From the NCBI RefSeq assembly GCF_030547545.1, contig NZ_JAUOQE010000010.1:1-64000 (forward strand): a stretch of 64,000 nucleotides of DNA, given 5' to 3'. The notes below the pieces were generated by a model, which was not told the origin of the DNA, did no database searches, and worked only from the letters and a program-made list of their open reading frames with translations. A program made the position numbers and the translations under genes. This DNA comes from Amphritea sp. 1_MG-2023. GTDB taxonomy: Bacteria; Pseudomonadota; Gammaproteobacteria; Pseudomonadales; Balneatricaceae. How positions within the stretch are numbered: position 1 is the stretch's first letter; each line of letters begins with the position of its first letter. Positions 17,146 through 25,680 of this stretch are shown here, in pieces.

Positions 17146-18126
17146 CTATTCTCGAGTGACGATGTTTTTATTCACAGCGTAGGTTGGTTTTAGCCCTTTA
17201 GAGAGACTCATGACTATCTGCTCAAGCGCAATTCTTCGGCTCTCCATTAGAGATTCTTGCGATAGAAAACCGACATGAGGCGTTACAATGACATTCTCCA
17301 ACGAGATCAGTTGACTGTTGTGGTTGGCTTCATCCGCGAGCACATCTAATCCCGCTGCCGATATTTTTTTAGATCGAAGGTTCTTGATTAATGCCTCTTC
17401 ATCAATGAGTCCACCGCGTGCTGTGTTGATTAAAATGGTGCCATCTTTCATCTGTGAGAATGTTTCTTCATTTATCATGTTCTCTGTTTCAGGTAATAGT
17501 GGCGTATGAAGAGAAACAATATCAGATATCGCGAGCAGTTCTTCCAAGGAGTTACACTTAGTAATCCCCAGTTTCTCTGCTTCTTTATCTGTTTTAGATG
17601 AATGGCAGAAAACCACGTTGATACCAAAGCCCTTTAGCATCGGAATCAATGCCAGAGGAATAGAGCCTAATGAGACAAGACCGCAGGTTTTTCCTTTTAA
17701 CCGGTGAAGTTCGTTGCCGATAAAGGGAGTCCAGTTCCCAGCTTTGACACTAGTATTGTATGTACTGATACCTCTACTGAGGTCGAGTAACAGTGCCATA
17801 ACGTGGCTAGCGACTTCATAAGCACAAAAACCGGGTGTATTGGTCACATAGATACCGGCTTTATCCGCAGCCTTGATATCGATCTCATTGGTGCCAATGC
17901 TTTGCAGCGCGATGATTTTCAAGTTGGGTAAATGCTTTAAGGTATCGGCATCCACCTCGGTGTATTCCAGTGTTAAAGACTCGGCATCCTTAACATCCTC
18001 AATCAGGTTGTTTCCAGTGACTTGGGTTAGCGCTAAATCGCTGATGCCCCACTCGTTTAAGAGTCGGTTTTCATAGTTCAGATCACCCGGCATATTGTAA
18101 TAAACGACGTTCTTTTTCTGACTCAC
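17146..18126 (-). CDS. D-isomer-specific 2-hydroxyacid dehydrogenase
   Basis: This 326-aa NAD-dependent enzyme would interconvert a 2-keto acid and a D-2-hydroxy acid. It has the family features LIDEEAL after NTARGG (catalytic Arg), DVLADE (position of the catalytic Glu) and TPHVGF (catalytic His). The nucleotide-binding loop is degenerate, GLVSLGSIP in place of GxGxxG, which is unusual. An in-frame GTG at 18162 would lengthen it, but GGAGGG lies six bases before the GTG at 18126, which I chose. It is the last gene of the minus-strand arm of the catabolic cluster, and the IS256 remnant begins right after its stop. Confidence 0.88.
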   Translation of the reverse strand: MSQKKNVVYYNMPGDLNYENRLLNEWGISDLALTQVTGNNLIEDVKDAESLTLEYTEVDADTLKHLPNLKIIALQSIGTNEIDIKAADKAGIYVTNTPGFCAYEVASHVMALLLDLSRGISTYNTSVKAGNWTPFIGNELHRLKGKTCGLVSLGSIPLALIPMLKGFGINVVFCHSSKTDKEAEKLGITKCNSLEELLAISDIVSLHTPLLPETENMINEETFSQMKDGTILINTARGGLIDEEALIKNLRSKKISAAGLDVLADEANHNSQLISLENVIVTPHVGFLSQESLMESRRIALEQIVMSLSKGLKPTYAVNKNIVTRE

Positions 18127-18204
18127 TAGAGGCCCTCCTGAGCGGTTGAACACTCTATTCACTTTCTGCTATAAAGCTTACATGGGCGAGTTAAACGCTT
18201 AAGG

Positions 18205-19374
18205 TTAAGCGCTCATCCAGCGACGCAGGTTATCAAGCATGAAACGGCAGCGTTCAAGTTGTTCATTGCTCACATACTCATCGGGTTTATGTCCTTGCTC
18301 CATACTGCCAGGACCGCAGACTAAAGTGGCTACTCCAGCTTCATCAAACAATCCACCCTCTGTACCAAAAGCTACTGTGCCAAATGTTTGGCTGTGACTC
18401 CAACCCGCGAGCCATTGGGCAAATTCAGACTGGGGATCGGTTAACAGTGGGGGATAGGCCGCTAACGATTCGAACTGGATATCTGCGCCCGAGTGGACTG
18501 ATTGCATAACAGGTTGAAGAGTTTGTTGTGCATAATCCTGCAACTGATTAAAGGTGCTGCTGGCGTTAGCTTTAGGGAGATAACGCATTTCTATGTCGAA
18601 TTGGCAGTATTCAGGGACAATATTTAAGGCAGCACCGCCTTTGATCGTTCCCGTTTGTAAGGTGCTATAGGGCGGGTCAAACCGATCATCTAAATGCTGT
18701 TTCAGTGGTTCTGCAAGCTCGGTTATTTTTGTAATTAACTTTGCCGCATACTCAATCGCATTGACTCCCTCAGGTGCGTAGGCTGAGTGGCAAGCATGAC
18801 CTAGCACCTTGCAGCGCATGGCTACTTTGCCTTTGTGGCCATAGACCGGTTGCATATTAGTTGGCTCACCAATAATACACATTGCTGGTTTTTCAGGTGA
18901 TGCCTGTAGATGCTCAATAAGGCTTCGAACACCAAGGCAACCTATCTCTTCATCATATGAAAAAGCTAGATGTAAAGGCATGCGAAGGTTGGTTTGCTGA
19001 AAATGTGGAATGGCCTCTAACACACAGGCGATAAACCCTTTCATATCCGCACTGCCTCGGCCGAAACACTTGCCCTCTTGCTCAGTGAGTTGAAAGGGCG
19101 GATGTGACCAGTTTTGACCGTCTACGGGAACCACATCTGTATGCCCCGACAGCATGACACCGCCATCACCACTAGGTCCAAGGCGTGCATAGAGATTGGC
19201 CTTGGTTTTTTCAGCGTTGAAAATGAGTGTCGACTTGATACCCAATTGGTCAAGATAGTCACTAATCGTGTTAATTAGCTCTAGGTTGGACTCTCGACTC
19301 GTGGTGTCAAACTCCAACAGCTTACTGAGCAGCTGTTGGAGTTGTGCAGAAAGCTTTGGTTGAGCGTTACTCAT
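18205..19374 (-). CDS. M20-family deacylase, acetylornithine-deacetylase-like
   Basis: This 389-aa zinc amidohydrolase has the M20 motifs LSGHTDVVPVDGQ, GRGSADMKGF, YDEEIGCLG (catalytic Glu pair) and GEPTNMQPVYGHKG, which closely resemble ArgE. ArgE removes acetyl from N-acetylornithine. Here it lies in a catabolic cluster rather than among arginine genes, so it may deacylate a different N-acyl amino compound. ATG at 19374 overlaps the stop codon of the upstream DUF1028 gene by eight bases, showing coupling. Upstream in-frame starts would overlap much further and were rejected. Confidence 0.9.
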   Translation of the reverse strand: MSNAQPKLSAQLQQLLSKLLEFDTTSRESNLELINTISDYLDQLGIKSTLIFNAEKTKANLYARLGPSGDGGVMLSGHTDVVPVDGQNWSHPPFQLTEQEGKCFGRGSADMKGFIACVLEAIPHFQQTNLRMPLHLAFSYDEEIGCLGVRSLIEHLQASPEKPAMCIIGEPTNMQPVYGHKGKVAMRCKVLGHACHSAYAPEGVNAIEYAAKLITKITELAEPLKQHLDDRFDPPYSTLQTGTIKGGAALNIVPEYCQFDIEMRYLPKANASSTFNQLQDYAQQTLQPVMQSVHSGADIQFESLAAYPPLLTDPQSEFAQWLAGWSHSQTFGTVAFGTEGGLFDEAGVATLVCGPGSMEQGHKPDEYVSNEQLERCRFMLDNLRRWMSA

Positions 19375-20041
19375 TACCCGGTACACCATAGCTAGGTGCT
19401 TGGCGTGGGTCCAACGCACGGGTTACGTAAGCCTGCATCTGTGGTTCGTAATCTTGCCAGAGTTTCGACAATTCACCGAGAGGATCTTCATCGGCCCAAT
19501 CGACACGCAGGTCAACTAATGGCCAGGTATAATCGTCGACGACTTTAACGGCTGCCGAGTGTACGGGCCCTGCTTCTCCACCTTTTTCTATACCAGCTGC
19601 TAACGCGGTGATTAAACGGCTGGTTAGTTCGCCGCGAGATGTTTCAAAACTATGGGTCATCGCCTCAATCACGTTTGTATTGTCCAGCATGTTGCCCGCG
19701 GCAACACAATGCTGAGCTTTGACCATGTTGTGTGTCCCTAAGGTTTCAGTACCGCTGAAACACGCGGTTTCGCCACTCGTATTGATAACGGTAACCTGAC
19801 GGTAGGCGCTGAATTTGTCTTCTGATAGAGCAGACTTTAATGCTTGGTCGGGTGTTAATCCGTCTTGTAGGCGCTCAAGAATCTTTTGGCCCAATGCGGG
19901 CAGTGTGATATTTTGGCTTGAGACGGCGCCCACACCTGCCAGTAGCCATGGGCAACGAGCACCGACAGCAATGCTGGATGAGCTGATGGCGATGCCTAAC
20001 TGGCCACTTTCGGGGCAATATGCCGCAATAGAAATAGTCAT
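19367..20041 (-). CDS. DUF1028 family Ntn-hydrolase-like protein
   Basis: This 224-aa protein begins TISIAAYCPESGQLGIAIS and has SSIAVGARCPW, AGVGAVSSQN and LTPDQAL, matching DUF1028. Members adopt an Ntn-hydrolase-like fold and occur in amino-acid or nitrogen catabolic clusters, but no reaction has been established that I know of. It sits between the RidA-like gene (12 bases away) and the M20 deacylase (overlapping). An amide- or imide-hydrolysing role is plausible but not shown. TAGGAGCAAGC precedes the ATG. Confidence 0.88.
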   Translation of the reverse strand: MTISIAAYCPESGQLGIAISSSSIAVGARCPWLLAGVGAVSSQNITLPALGQKILERLQDGLTPDQALKSALSEDKFSAYRQVTVINTSGETACFSGTETLGTHNMVKAQHCVAAGNMLDNTNVIEAMTHSFETSRGELTSRLITALAAGIEKGGEAGPVHSAAVKVVDDYTWPLVDLRVDWADEDPLGELSKLWQDYEPQMQAYVTRALDPRQAPSYGVPGNE

Positions 20042-20053
20042 GCTTGCTCCTAA

Positions 20054-20470
20054 TTATTGTTGTTCAGGGATCACTGCAATAATATCGATCTCCATCAACC
20101 ACTCAGGTTGTGCTAATCCAGCAACGACCAGCCCAGTAGAGATAGGGAAAACACCTTTCATCCAGCGGCCTACTTCACGGTAGACCGGTTCACGATAGCG
20201 GGGGTCGGTAATATAGGTTGTTGTTTTGACAACGTGCGATAAGTCGCTACCCGCCTCTTCTAGCAGCTGTTTTACGTTTTTCATGGCTTGCTCTGCCTGA
20301 GCTTGCGGGTCTCCTAAACCGACGAGTTTACCTTCGAAGTCAGTGCCAACCTGCCCTCGGACGTAGACGGTATTGCCGGCAACAACTGCTTGGCATAGAT
20401 CATTATCTAGAGACTGATTTGGGTATGTCTCTTTAGTATTGAACATTCTGATACGCGTATGTGTAGGCAT
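20054..20470 (-). CDS. RidA/YjgF-family protein lacking the canonical arginine
   Basis: This 138-aa protein has the YjgF fold signatures VYVRGQVGTD, AMKNVKQLLEEAG and VKTTTYITDPRYR. RidA hydrolyses reactive enamines and imines using Arg105 in the motif FPARSCV. Here the equivalent stretch reads FPISTGLVV, with serine in place of that arginine, although the Glu in LMEIDIIAV is retained. It therefore belongs to a divergent Rid subgroup and may have a different activity. AGGAG is five bases before the ATG at 20470. Longer in-frame starts run into the monooxygenase gene and were rejected. Confidence 0.88.
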   Translation of the reverse strand: MPTHTRIRMFNTKETYPNQSLDNDLCQAVVAGNTVYVRGQVGTDFEGKLVGLGDPQAQAEQAMKNVKQLLEEAGSDLSHVVKTTTYITDPRYREPVYREVGRWMKGVFPISTGLVVAGLAQPEWLMEIDIIAVIPEQQ

Positions 20471-20483
20471 GATAACTCCTGGG

Positions 20484-21743
20484 TTATACCTCGTTGCGGT
20501 ATTGTTGATACTGGCGCTGGATAACAATTTGGTCGGCAATATATTTTGCATCGTGCCATACACCCCAAATAAAGGTGGAGCCGCGCCGTGAAAGCCATGG
20601 GAGGCCGAGAAAATACACCCCAGGTTCGCTGGATACGCCACGGTGATGCTTGGGTTGATTGTTCTCATCAAAGGCATCGACTTTGAGCCAGTTATAGTCT
20701 GTCGCGTAGCCTGTTGCCCAGATAATCGATGTAATGCCTTTTTCTGCTAGATTCATTTCCAGTATGGGGTTAGTCATACATTCAGGGTCAGGTAATAGCG
20801 TGTGAGCTTCGGGCTCTTCGGGCAAATCTAAGCCGTTATTGGCAATATAGGCATCGGCTCGCGCGAGCAATGATAGGTAGTTATCATCACCAGCTTTAAT
20901 GTTGGCGGCTAGGTCATTATTAAAACGAACAACGCCGTTGCTGAAGGATTCCGTGCGGCCAACTAAGTTTAAGCCTTGATTAGCGAGTTCTCGGAAATCG
21001 ATAGTTTTTCCACCATGAGCACCACTCACCGCGATGGTGACATGTTCTTTACCGGGCTCGTTGGCAGCGGCATCCCATAAGCCAAGCACACCGAGCCACC
21101 ACACAAAATCACGGCCACGATAACTACGAGGTGGGCGGTCGTGTGGACCAACTGAGAGGTAGACTTCTTTGCCGGCACGTTGCAGCTCATCAGCGATTTG
21201 TACGCCGGAAGAGCCTGCTCCAATCACCATCACGCCACCCTCTGGTAGCTGCTCTGGGTTGCGGTATTTAGCCGAGTGAATTTGGTAAAGTTCTGGTGTT
21301 TTTGGTGCAATAGCGGGAATGACCGGAATTTGAAAGGGACCGGTCGCGGAAACCACACGTTGTGCATTAAAGATGCCGTCTGATGTTTCAACAGTAAAAC
21401 CACTAGTGCCTTTATTTCTTTCAACACGATGAACTTCCACACCGGTGCGTACCGGTACGTGAAACTTGTCGACGTAGGCTTCAAAGTACTCGGCAACTTT
21501 GTCTTTCGGCACAAAGCTATCTGCGTCGGCGTTAGGGAAATTCATACCTGGAAAACGGTCATGCCAAGCGGGGCCGTTAGCGACTAGAGAATCCCAACGC
21601 ACACTGCGCCAAGCTTCAGCAATACGATTTTTCTCCAATACGAGGTGTGGAACATCCTGGCGAGTCAAGTGCTCGCTCATAGCAATACCCGCCTGACCAG
21701 CCCCGATGATAAGTGTATCTATATCTGTAATATCTACTGTCAT
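20484..21743 (-). CDS. Flavin-containing monooxygenase / CzcO-type flavoprotein
   Basis: This 419-aa protein has two dinucleotide-binding motifs, IIGAGQAGIAMSEHL near residue 12 (FAD) and VIGAGSSGVQIADEL near 172 (NADPH), and the ATGYATDYNWL motif close to the C-terminus. It would hydroxylate or oxidise a small molecule using NADPH and O2. Its stop codon lies 13 bases before the RidA-like gene, so these act as one operon. The start ATG at 21743 has no strong AGGAG but the N-terminus is the normal family one. Substrate unknown; N-oxidation of an amino compound is an inference from the RidA and M20 neighbours. Confidence 0.9.
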   Translation of the reverse strand: MTVDITDIDTLIIGAGQAGIAMSEHLTRQDVPHLVLEKNRIAEAWRSVRWDSLVANGPAWHDRFPGMNFPNADADSFVPKDKVAEYFEAYVDKFHVPVRTGVEVHRVERNKGTSGFTVETSDGIFNAQRVVSATGPFQIPVIPAIAPKTPELYQIHSAKYRNPEQLPEGGVMVIGAGSSGVQIADELQRAGKEVYLSVGPHDRPPRSYRGRDFVWWLGVLGLWDAAANEPGKEHVTIAVSGAHGGKTIDFRELANQGLNLVGRTESFSNGVVRFNNDLAANIKAGDDNYLSLLARADAYIANNGLDLPEEPEAHTLLPDPECMTNPILEMNLAEKGITSIIWATGYATDYNWLKVDAFDENNQPKHHRGVSSEPGVYFLGLPWLSRRGSTFIWGVWHDAKYIADQIVIQRQYQQYRNEV

Positions 21744-21918
21744 TTGTAAATGCCTTTATATATCGGGTTCAATTACCCGCGAAGGGATGAGTCCAGCTTA
21801 TGGCAGTAAATAAAGGCAGTAAATTATTATAAATATACGATCTAAATAGGAAAAATATCATGTCTTAACTATTTTTATGTAAATAGTTAAGGGAGGGGTT
21901 ATCAATCAACAACGTTTT

Positions 21919-22827
21919 TTAAATATTATCTAAATCGAAGTTATGACAGTAGTCTATAAATAAGCGTGCGGGTTTAGTTGGCTCATTCGTTTTTAAATAT
22001 GCCATTATTAATGTGGAGCTTTCCATATCATCAACGATGTCAACATAGGCTAATTCTTGACCATCATAAGTCATATTAGTGCTGGGGCGAGTGACCAGTA
22101 TGGAAAATCCCTGTCCCTGTCCAACCATACATCGAACCATTTCGATGGATGGTGATGTATAAGCCACTTCAGGGTGTAAACCCTTTTCAGCAAAAAGGCT
22201 GAGAAAGTAATTTCGACTAGGAATAACATCGAGCAAAATCATGGGTTCATGACTTAACTCGGCCAGTGATACAGAGTCTTTTAGAGCGAGAGGGTGACCT
22301 GCAGGTAGAAGGGCATAGGGTTTGTGAGGCGCGTTCAGCGTCTCTTTACGAATTGAGTTATCCAGTTCGAGATCATACAAGAATGCTAAGTCAAACTGCC
22401 CTCTATGTAATCCCGCCATAATCTCGTGCTGTTCGCCATCATGCAGCTGAATTTCAATGTCAGGATAAGTTGCTTTAAAGCCTGCAATCAACTTAGGTAG
22501 ATACATTGGCGCAACTGAGGCAAAACTGCCAATAGATATCTTGCCCCTGGTTTTTTCGCTGCCCGCTAAGGTGTTTTGCTCAAACTCATAAGATAGGCGC
22601 AGTAGTTCAGATGCTTTGTCGTAGAAGCTTCGTCCACTAGGGGTGAGCGAGACGCCTTGAGCATGATGTCGGATTAACAGCTTTTGACCAAAGGTTTCTT
22701 CGAGGTTTTTAATGGCAATAGAGATTGAGGGCTGAGCGATATGAAGTTTTCTTGATGCTTCAGCAATACTTTCTGTTTCGACCACGGTGGCAAAATAGTG
22801 CAACTGCTTTAAGGTAAAGTGTCTCAT
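21919..22827 (-). CDS. LysR family regulator of the catabolic cluster
   Basis: This 302-aa LysR protein starts with MRHFTLKQLHYFATVVETES, with the helix-turn-helix in the first 60 residues (AEASRKLHIAQPSISIAIKNLEE), and has an effector-binding domain from about 90 (ISIGSFASVAPMYLP). It is located between the minus-strand enzyme arm and the plus-strand transport arm, facing the ABC gene across a 410-base region that contains a palindrome. It probably senses the pathway substrate and controls both arms. Effector unknown. Confidence 0.93.
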   Translation of the reverse strand: MRHFTLKQLHYFATVVETESIAEASRKLHIAQPSISIAIKNLEETFGQKLLIRHHAQGVSLTPSGRSFYDKASELLRLSYEFEQNTLAGSEKTRGKISIGSFASVAPMYLPKLIAGFKATYPDIEIQLHDGEQHEIMAGLHRGQFDLAFLYDLELDNSIRKETLNAPHKPYALLPAGHPLALKDSVSLAELSHEPMILLDVIPSRNYFLSLFAEKGLHPEVAYTSPSIEMVRCMVGQGQGFSILVTRPSTNMTYDGQELAYVDIVDDMESSTLIMAYLKTNEPTKPARLFIDYCHNFDLDNI

Positions 22828-23237
22828 AATGGGGCCATTGTAAAAATGTTGTTTATAGCTAATCAGCTATACATTATGGTTAAGCAATGAATATGCCATA
22901 GAGAGCAATTTGTTGTGCAATAACCGCTCATACTGCTGTATCAGGCTAATTCACGCTATTCACGCCAACAAACTCTTAGCATTAAATAGTGCTTATCATT
23001 GTCATGCCCTACTTTGGACGGCAGTGTTTCTTTTTGGGGCAAATATGGTGGTATTGATAGTAAAAATATATTTTTGGCTTTTTAAAATTGTTAGATAGTT
23101 TTTTTAAAACTAGAAGAGAAGAAAATAGTAATTGCTACTAATCCCACTATAACCACATAGTAAGTACAGATTTGAGATCCCAATGTTCTATTTCAGAACA
23201 ATCTCGCTTAATTATTATAAATGAAGGTGATAATTCT
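22828..23237. other. Divergent control region between LysR and ABC transporter genes
   Basis: This 410-base, AT-rich region holds no convincing gene. An ORF at 22910-23098 lacks a ribosome binding site and encodes a low-complexity Cys/His/Leu-rich peptide. The region contains the palindrome at 22854-22871. Promoters for both arms probably lie here, but no unambiguous -35/-10 pair stands out. Confidence 0.55.
22854..22871. promoter_or_regulatory. Palindrome upstream of the LysR gene
   Basis: TATAGCT at 22854-22860 is inverted at 22865-22871 with spacer AATC. It ends 27 bases upstream of the LysR start codon, a usual place for an autoregulatory LysR site. Confidence 0.55.
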
Positions 23238-24758
23238 ATGATGTTTGATTGGGACTATATGTTCAGTTTGTTTAGTTTGTCTGATTTCTGGTGGGCAAGC
23301 TGGACGGTTATTAAGCTGAGTCTAGCGAGCTGGGGCTTGAGTATTATTATCGGCTTTATATTAGCACTAGGTAAACAGTCTCGATTTGCTGTTCTCAGTA
23401 TCCCGTCCAATATTTATATCTGGTTCTTTCGAAGCTTGCCATTATTGGTACTTCTTATTTTTGTATATAACATGCCGCAGATGTTGCCAAGTACGAGTGC
23501 GTTTCTGTCAGAGCCATTTTGGGCCGGTTTGATTGCGATGGTTCTGTGCGAAAGTGCTTATGTTGCAGAGATACATCGAGGCGGATTGTTATCGATTCCT
23601 AAAGGTCAGGGTGAAGCTGCTAGAGCACTCGGTATTCGTTTTGTGGGTACTCAATGGTTGGTGGTGATTCCTCAAGCATTGCGTGTGGCGCTGCCCGCAC
23701 TGGCCAATGAATATATATCGATTGTTAAACTTACTTCGCTAGTCTCGGTCATTTCGTTGACAGAGATTCTGATGGTCGGTCAGCGCCTATATTCTCAAAA
23801 CTTCCTCGTGTTAGAGACGATGGCGGCTGTTGCCGTGTTCTATGTGTTCATCGTCACTGTATTCGACTTCCTGCTTAAACGTTTAGAAGATTATCTTGAT
23901 GTGACTAAAAGCAATGTCAGCCGCCAGCCTTCGGAGGAATTTATTGAGGCTGTCCGAAGCGCCCCAGCACCGCAATTAAAACCGACTAGCGAATTTGATG
24001 GGCCTGCATTAAAGGCTTCTAAATTACACAAAGCTTATAACAATGTTGAGGTATTAGGCTCGGTCGATCTCAGTATTCAGACCGGAGAGGTTGTGTCAGT
24101 GATTGGGCCATCAGGTTCGGGTAAGACAACCTTGATTCGATTATTGAACGGTCTAGAGCAGCTTGATAATGGTGAAGTTGACTTAAACGGACAGCCGTTT
24201 CTGAAGCTGCAACGCAATGGCTCCAGTCCCCCTCGCTTTATTGAACATTCAGAACATCGTAACAAAATTGGCATGGTGTTTCAGAGTTTCAATCTATTTC
24301 CGCATCTGACTGTGCTTGATAACCTGCTATTGGCACCACGCTATCACCATATGGGTAGTAAGAAAGATCTGGAAATGCAGGCATACCAGCTACTGAATAA
24401 GGTTGGAATGTTGGAACATGCGTGGAAGTATCCACACCAATTATCCGGTGGTCAGCAGCAGCGTGTCGCTATTTCACGTGCATTGATGATGCGTCCTCAA
24501 ATTATGTTATTTGACGAACCAACATCGGCATTAGACCCAGAAAAAGTCAACGAAGTATTGCAGGTGATTGAAGACTTGGCCCGTGAAGGTATCACCATGG
24601 TGATTGTCACTCATGAGATGAATTTTGCCTTCAAAGTGTCCGATCGGGTTGTGTTTATGGAACAAGGGCGGGTGGTATGTGATGACGCGCCTCAGTTATT
24701 GCGCGGTGGCCATAATCCCCGTGTAGAAGCTTTCCTTAAAGATGTGTCTTTAGCTTGA
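23238..24758 (+). CDS. Amino-acid ABC transporter: fused permease and ATPase
   Basis: This 506-aa protein joins two normally separate subunits. Residues about 1-225 are a HisM/GlnP-type permease with several membrane segments and the EAA-like loop EAARALGIRFVGTQWLVVIP. Residues about 255-506 are a GlnQ-type ATPase with Walker A GPSGSGKTT, signature LSGGQQQR and Walker B IMLFDEPTSALDPE. It would import a polar amino acid or similar compound, working with the binding protein encoded two genes downstream. The ATG at 23238 follows AAGGTGAT; the upstream in-frame ATG at 23172 has no ribosome site. Confidence 0.94.
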   Translation: MMFDWDYMFSLFSLSDFWWASWTVIKLSLASWGLSIIIGFILALGKQSRFAVLSIPSNIYIWFFRSLPLLVLLIFVYNMPQMLPSTSAFLSEPFWAGLIAMVLCESAYVAEIHRGGLLSIPKGQGEAARALGIRFVGTQWLVVIPQALRVALPALANEYISIVKLTSLVSVISLTEILMVGQRLYSQNFLVLETMAAVAVFYVFIVTVFDFLLKRLEDYLDVTKSNVSRQPSEEFIEAVRSAPAPQLKPTSEFDGPALKASKLHKAYNNVEVLGSVDLSIQTGEVVSVIGPSGSGKTTLIRLLNGLEQLDNGEVDLNGQPFLKLQRNGSSPPRFIEHSEHRNKIGMVFQSFNLFPHLTVLDNLLLAPRYHHMGSKKDLEMQAYQLLNKVGMLEHAWKYPHQLSGGQQQRVAISRALMMRPQIMLFDEPTSALDPEKVNEVLQVIEDLAREGITMVIVTHEMNFAFKVSDRVVFMEQGRVVCDDAPQLLRGGHNPRVEAFLKDVSLA

Positions 24759-24780
24759 ATAAATAATTTAGGAGTGATCC

Positions 24781-25653
24781 ATGATTGAACAATGGCAAAT
24801 AGACCAATACCACGAGCAGGGTTTTCTGTTGGTTGAGAATGTATTGAGTGCGGAAGAGGTGGCTGCGTTACAGGCCGATTTTAATCACTGGGTGGAGGAC
24901 AGTCGGCAACATGAGGAGCCTTGGGGTGAGACCGTAGATGGTCGTGCTCGCTTTGATATTGAAGGTGATCATAGCGCTGATCACCCATCGTTGCGTCGAG
25001 TGACATCACCGACTGAAATCTCTGATGCTTACAAACGCACCGCACTGGAATCAAACGTCGCCAAGATCGCTGGGCAATTAATTGGTGGTAGTGGTACGCG
25101 CTTACATCACAGCAAAGTGAACTCTAAGTTACCCCGTACGGCGACCGAGGTTAAATGGCATCAAGACTTTCCGTTTACGCCACATAGCAACGATGATCTG
25201 GTGACTTGCTTGCTTATGGTGAGTGAAGTGACGCTGGCCAATGGACCGCTACAAGTGATTCCCGGCAGTCACAAAGGGCCATTGTTTTCCCATTGGGATG
25301 GTGATCAGTTTACCGGCACTATCAGTGCTGAGGTTGAAGAGCAGTATTGTCAGCAACCGGTGTCTTGTTACGGTTCCCTCGGATCTGTGTGCTTTATGCA
25401 TACGCGTGTATTGCACGCGTCTCGCCCGAATAATACTGAGGAGCCTCGAACTATCTTCATCAATGTTTATGCCGCTGAAGACGCTTTGCCATTAGGAGAC
25501 AATCCACTACCGAGTATTCATACCGGTAGCTTGGTGTGGGGCAAGGAGAGTGGTGAAATTCGTTGTACGTCCAATCAACTGCGTTTGCCACAAAAACCGA
25601 AGGGAGCATCTTTTTTTGTTCAACAAGCCGGGAAAGACTCGGTTAATGCTTAA
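24781..25653 (+). CDS. PhyH-family Fe(II)/2-oxoglutarate dioxygenase
   Basis: This 290-aa protein resembles phytanoyl-CoA dioxygenase-like and ectoine-hydroxylase-like enzymes. The iron ligands are likely the His and Asp in VKWHQDF and a distal His in RVLHASRPN; an Arg in EEPRTIF could bind 2-oxoglutarate. NGPLQVIPGSHKG is typical of the family. It begins 22 bases after the ABC fusion gene with AGGAGTGATCC before the ATG. It probably hydroxylates the imported compound. Confidence 0.9.
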   Translation: MIEQWQIDQYHEQGFLLVENVLSAEEVAALQADFNHWVEDSRQHEEPWGETVDGRARFDIEGDHSADHPSLRRVTSPTEISDAYKRTALESNVAKIAGQLIGGSGTRLHHSKVNSKLPRTATEVKWHQDFPFTPHSNDDLVTCLLMVSEVTLANGPLQVIPGSHKGPLFSHWDGDQFTGTISAEVEEQYCQQPVSCYGSLGSVCFMHTRVLHASRPNNTEEPRTIFINVYAAEDALPLGDNPLPSIHTGSLVWGKESGEIRCTSNQLRLPQKPKGASFFVQQAGKDSVNA

Positions 25654-25680
25654 TTCTATAGAGTAATGAGAGGAAGAATG

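Noticed and set aside
22910-23098. Small plus-strand ORF in the LysR/ABC control region
   Set aside because: No ribosome binding site; the peptide looks random and lies in a region expected to hold promoters.
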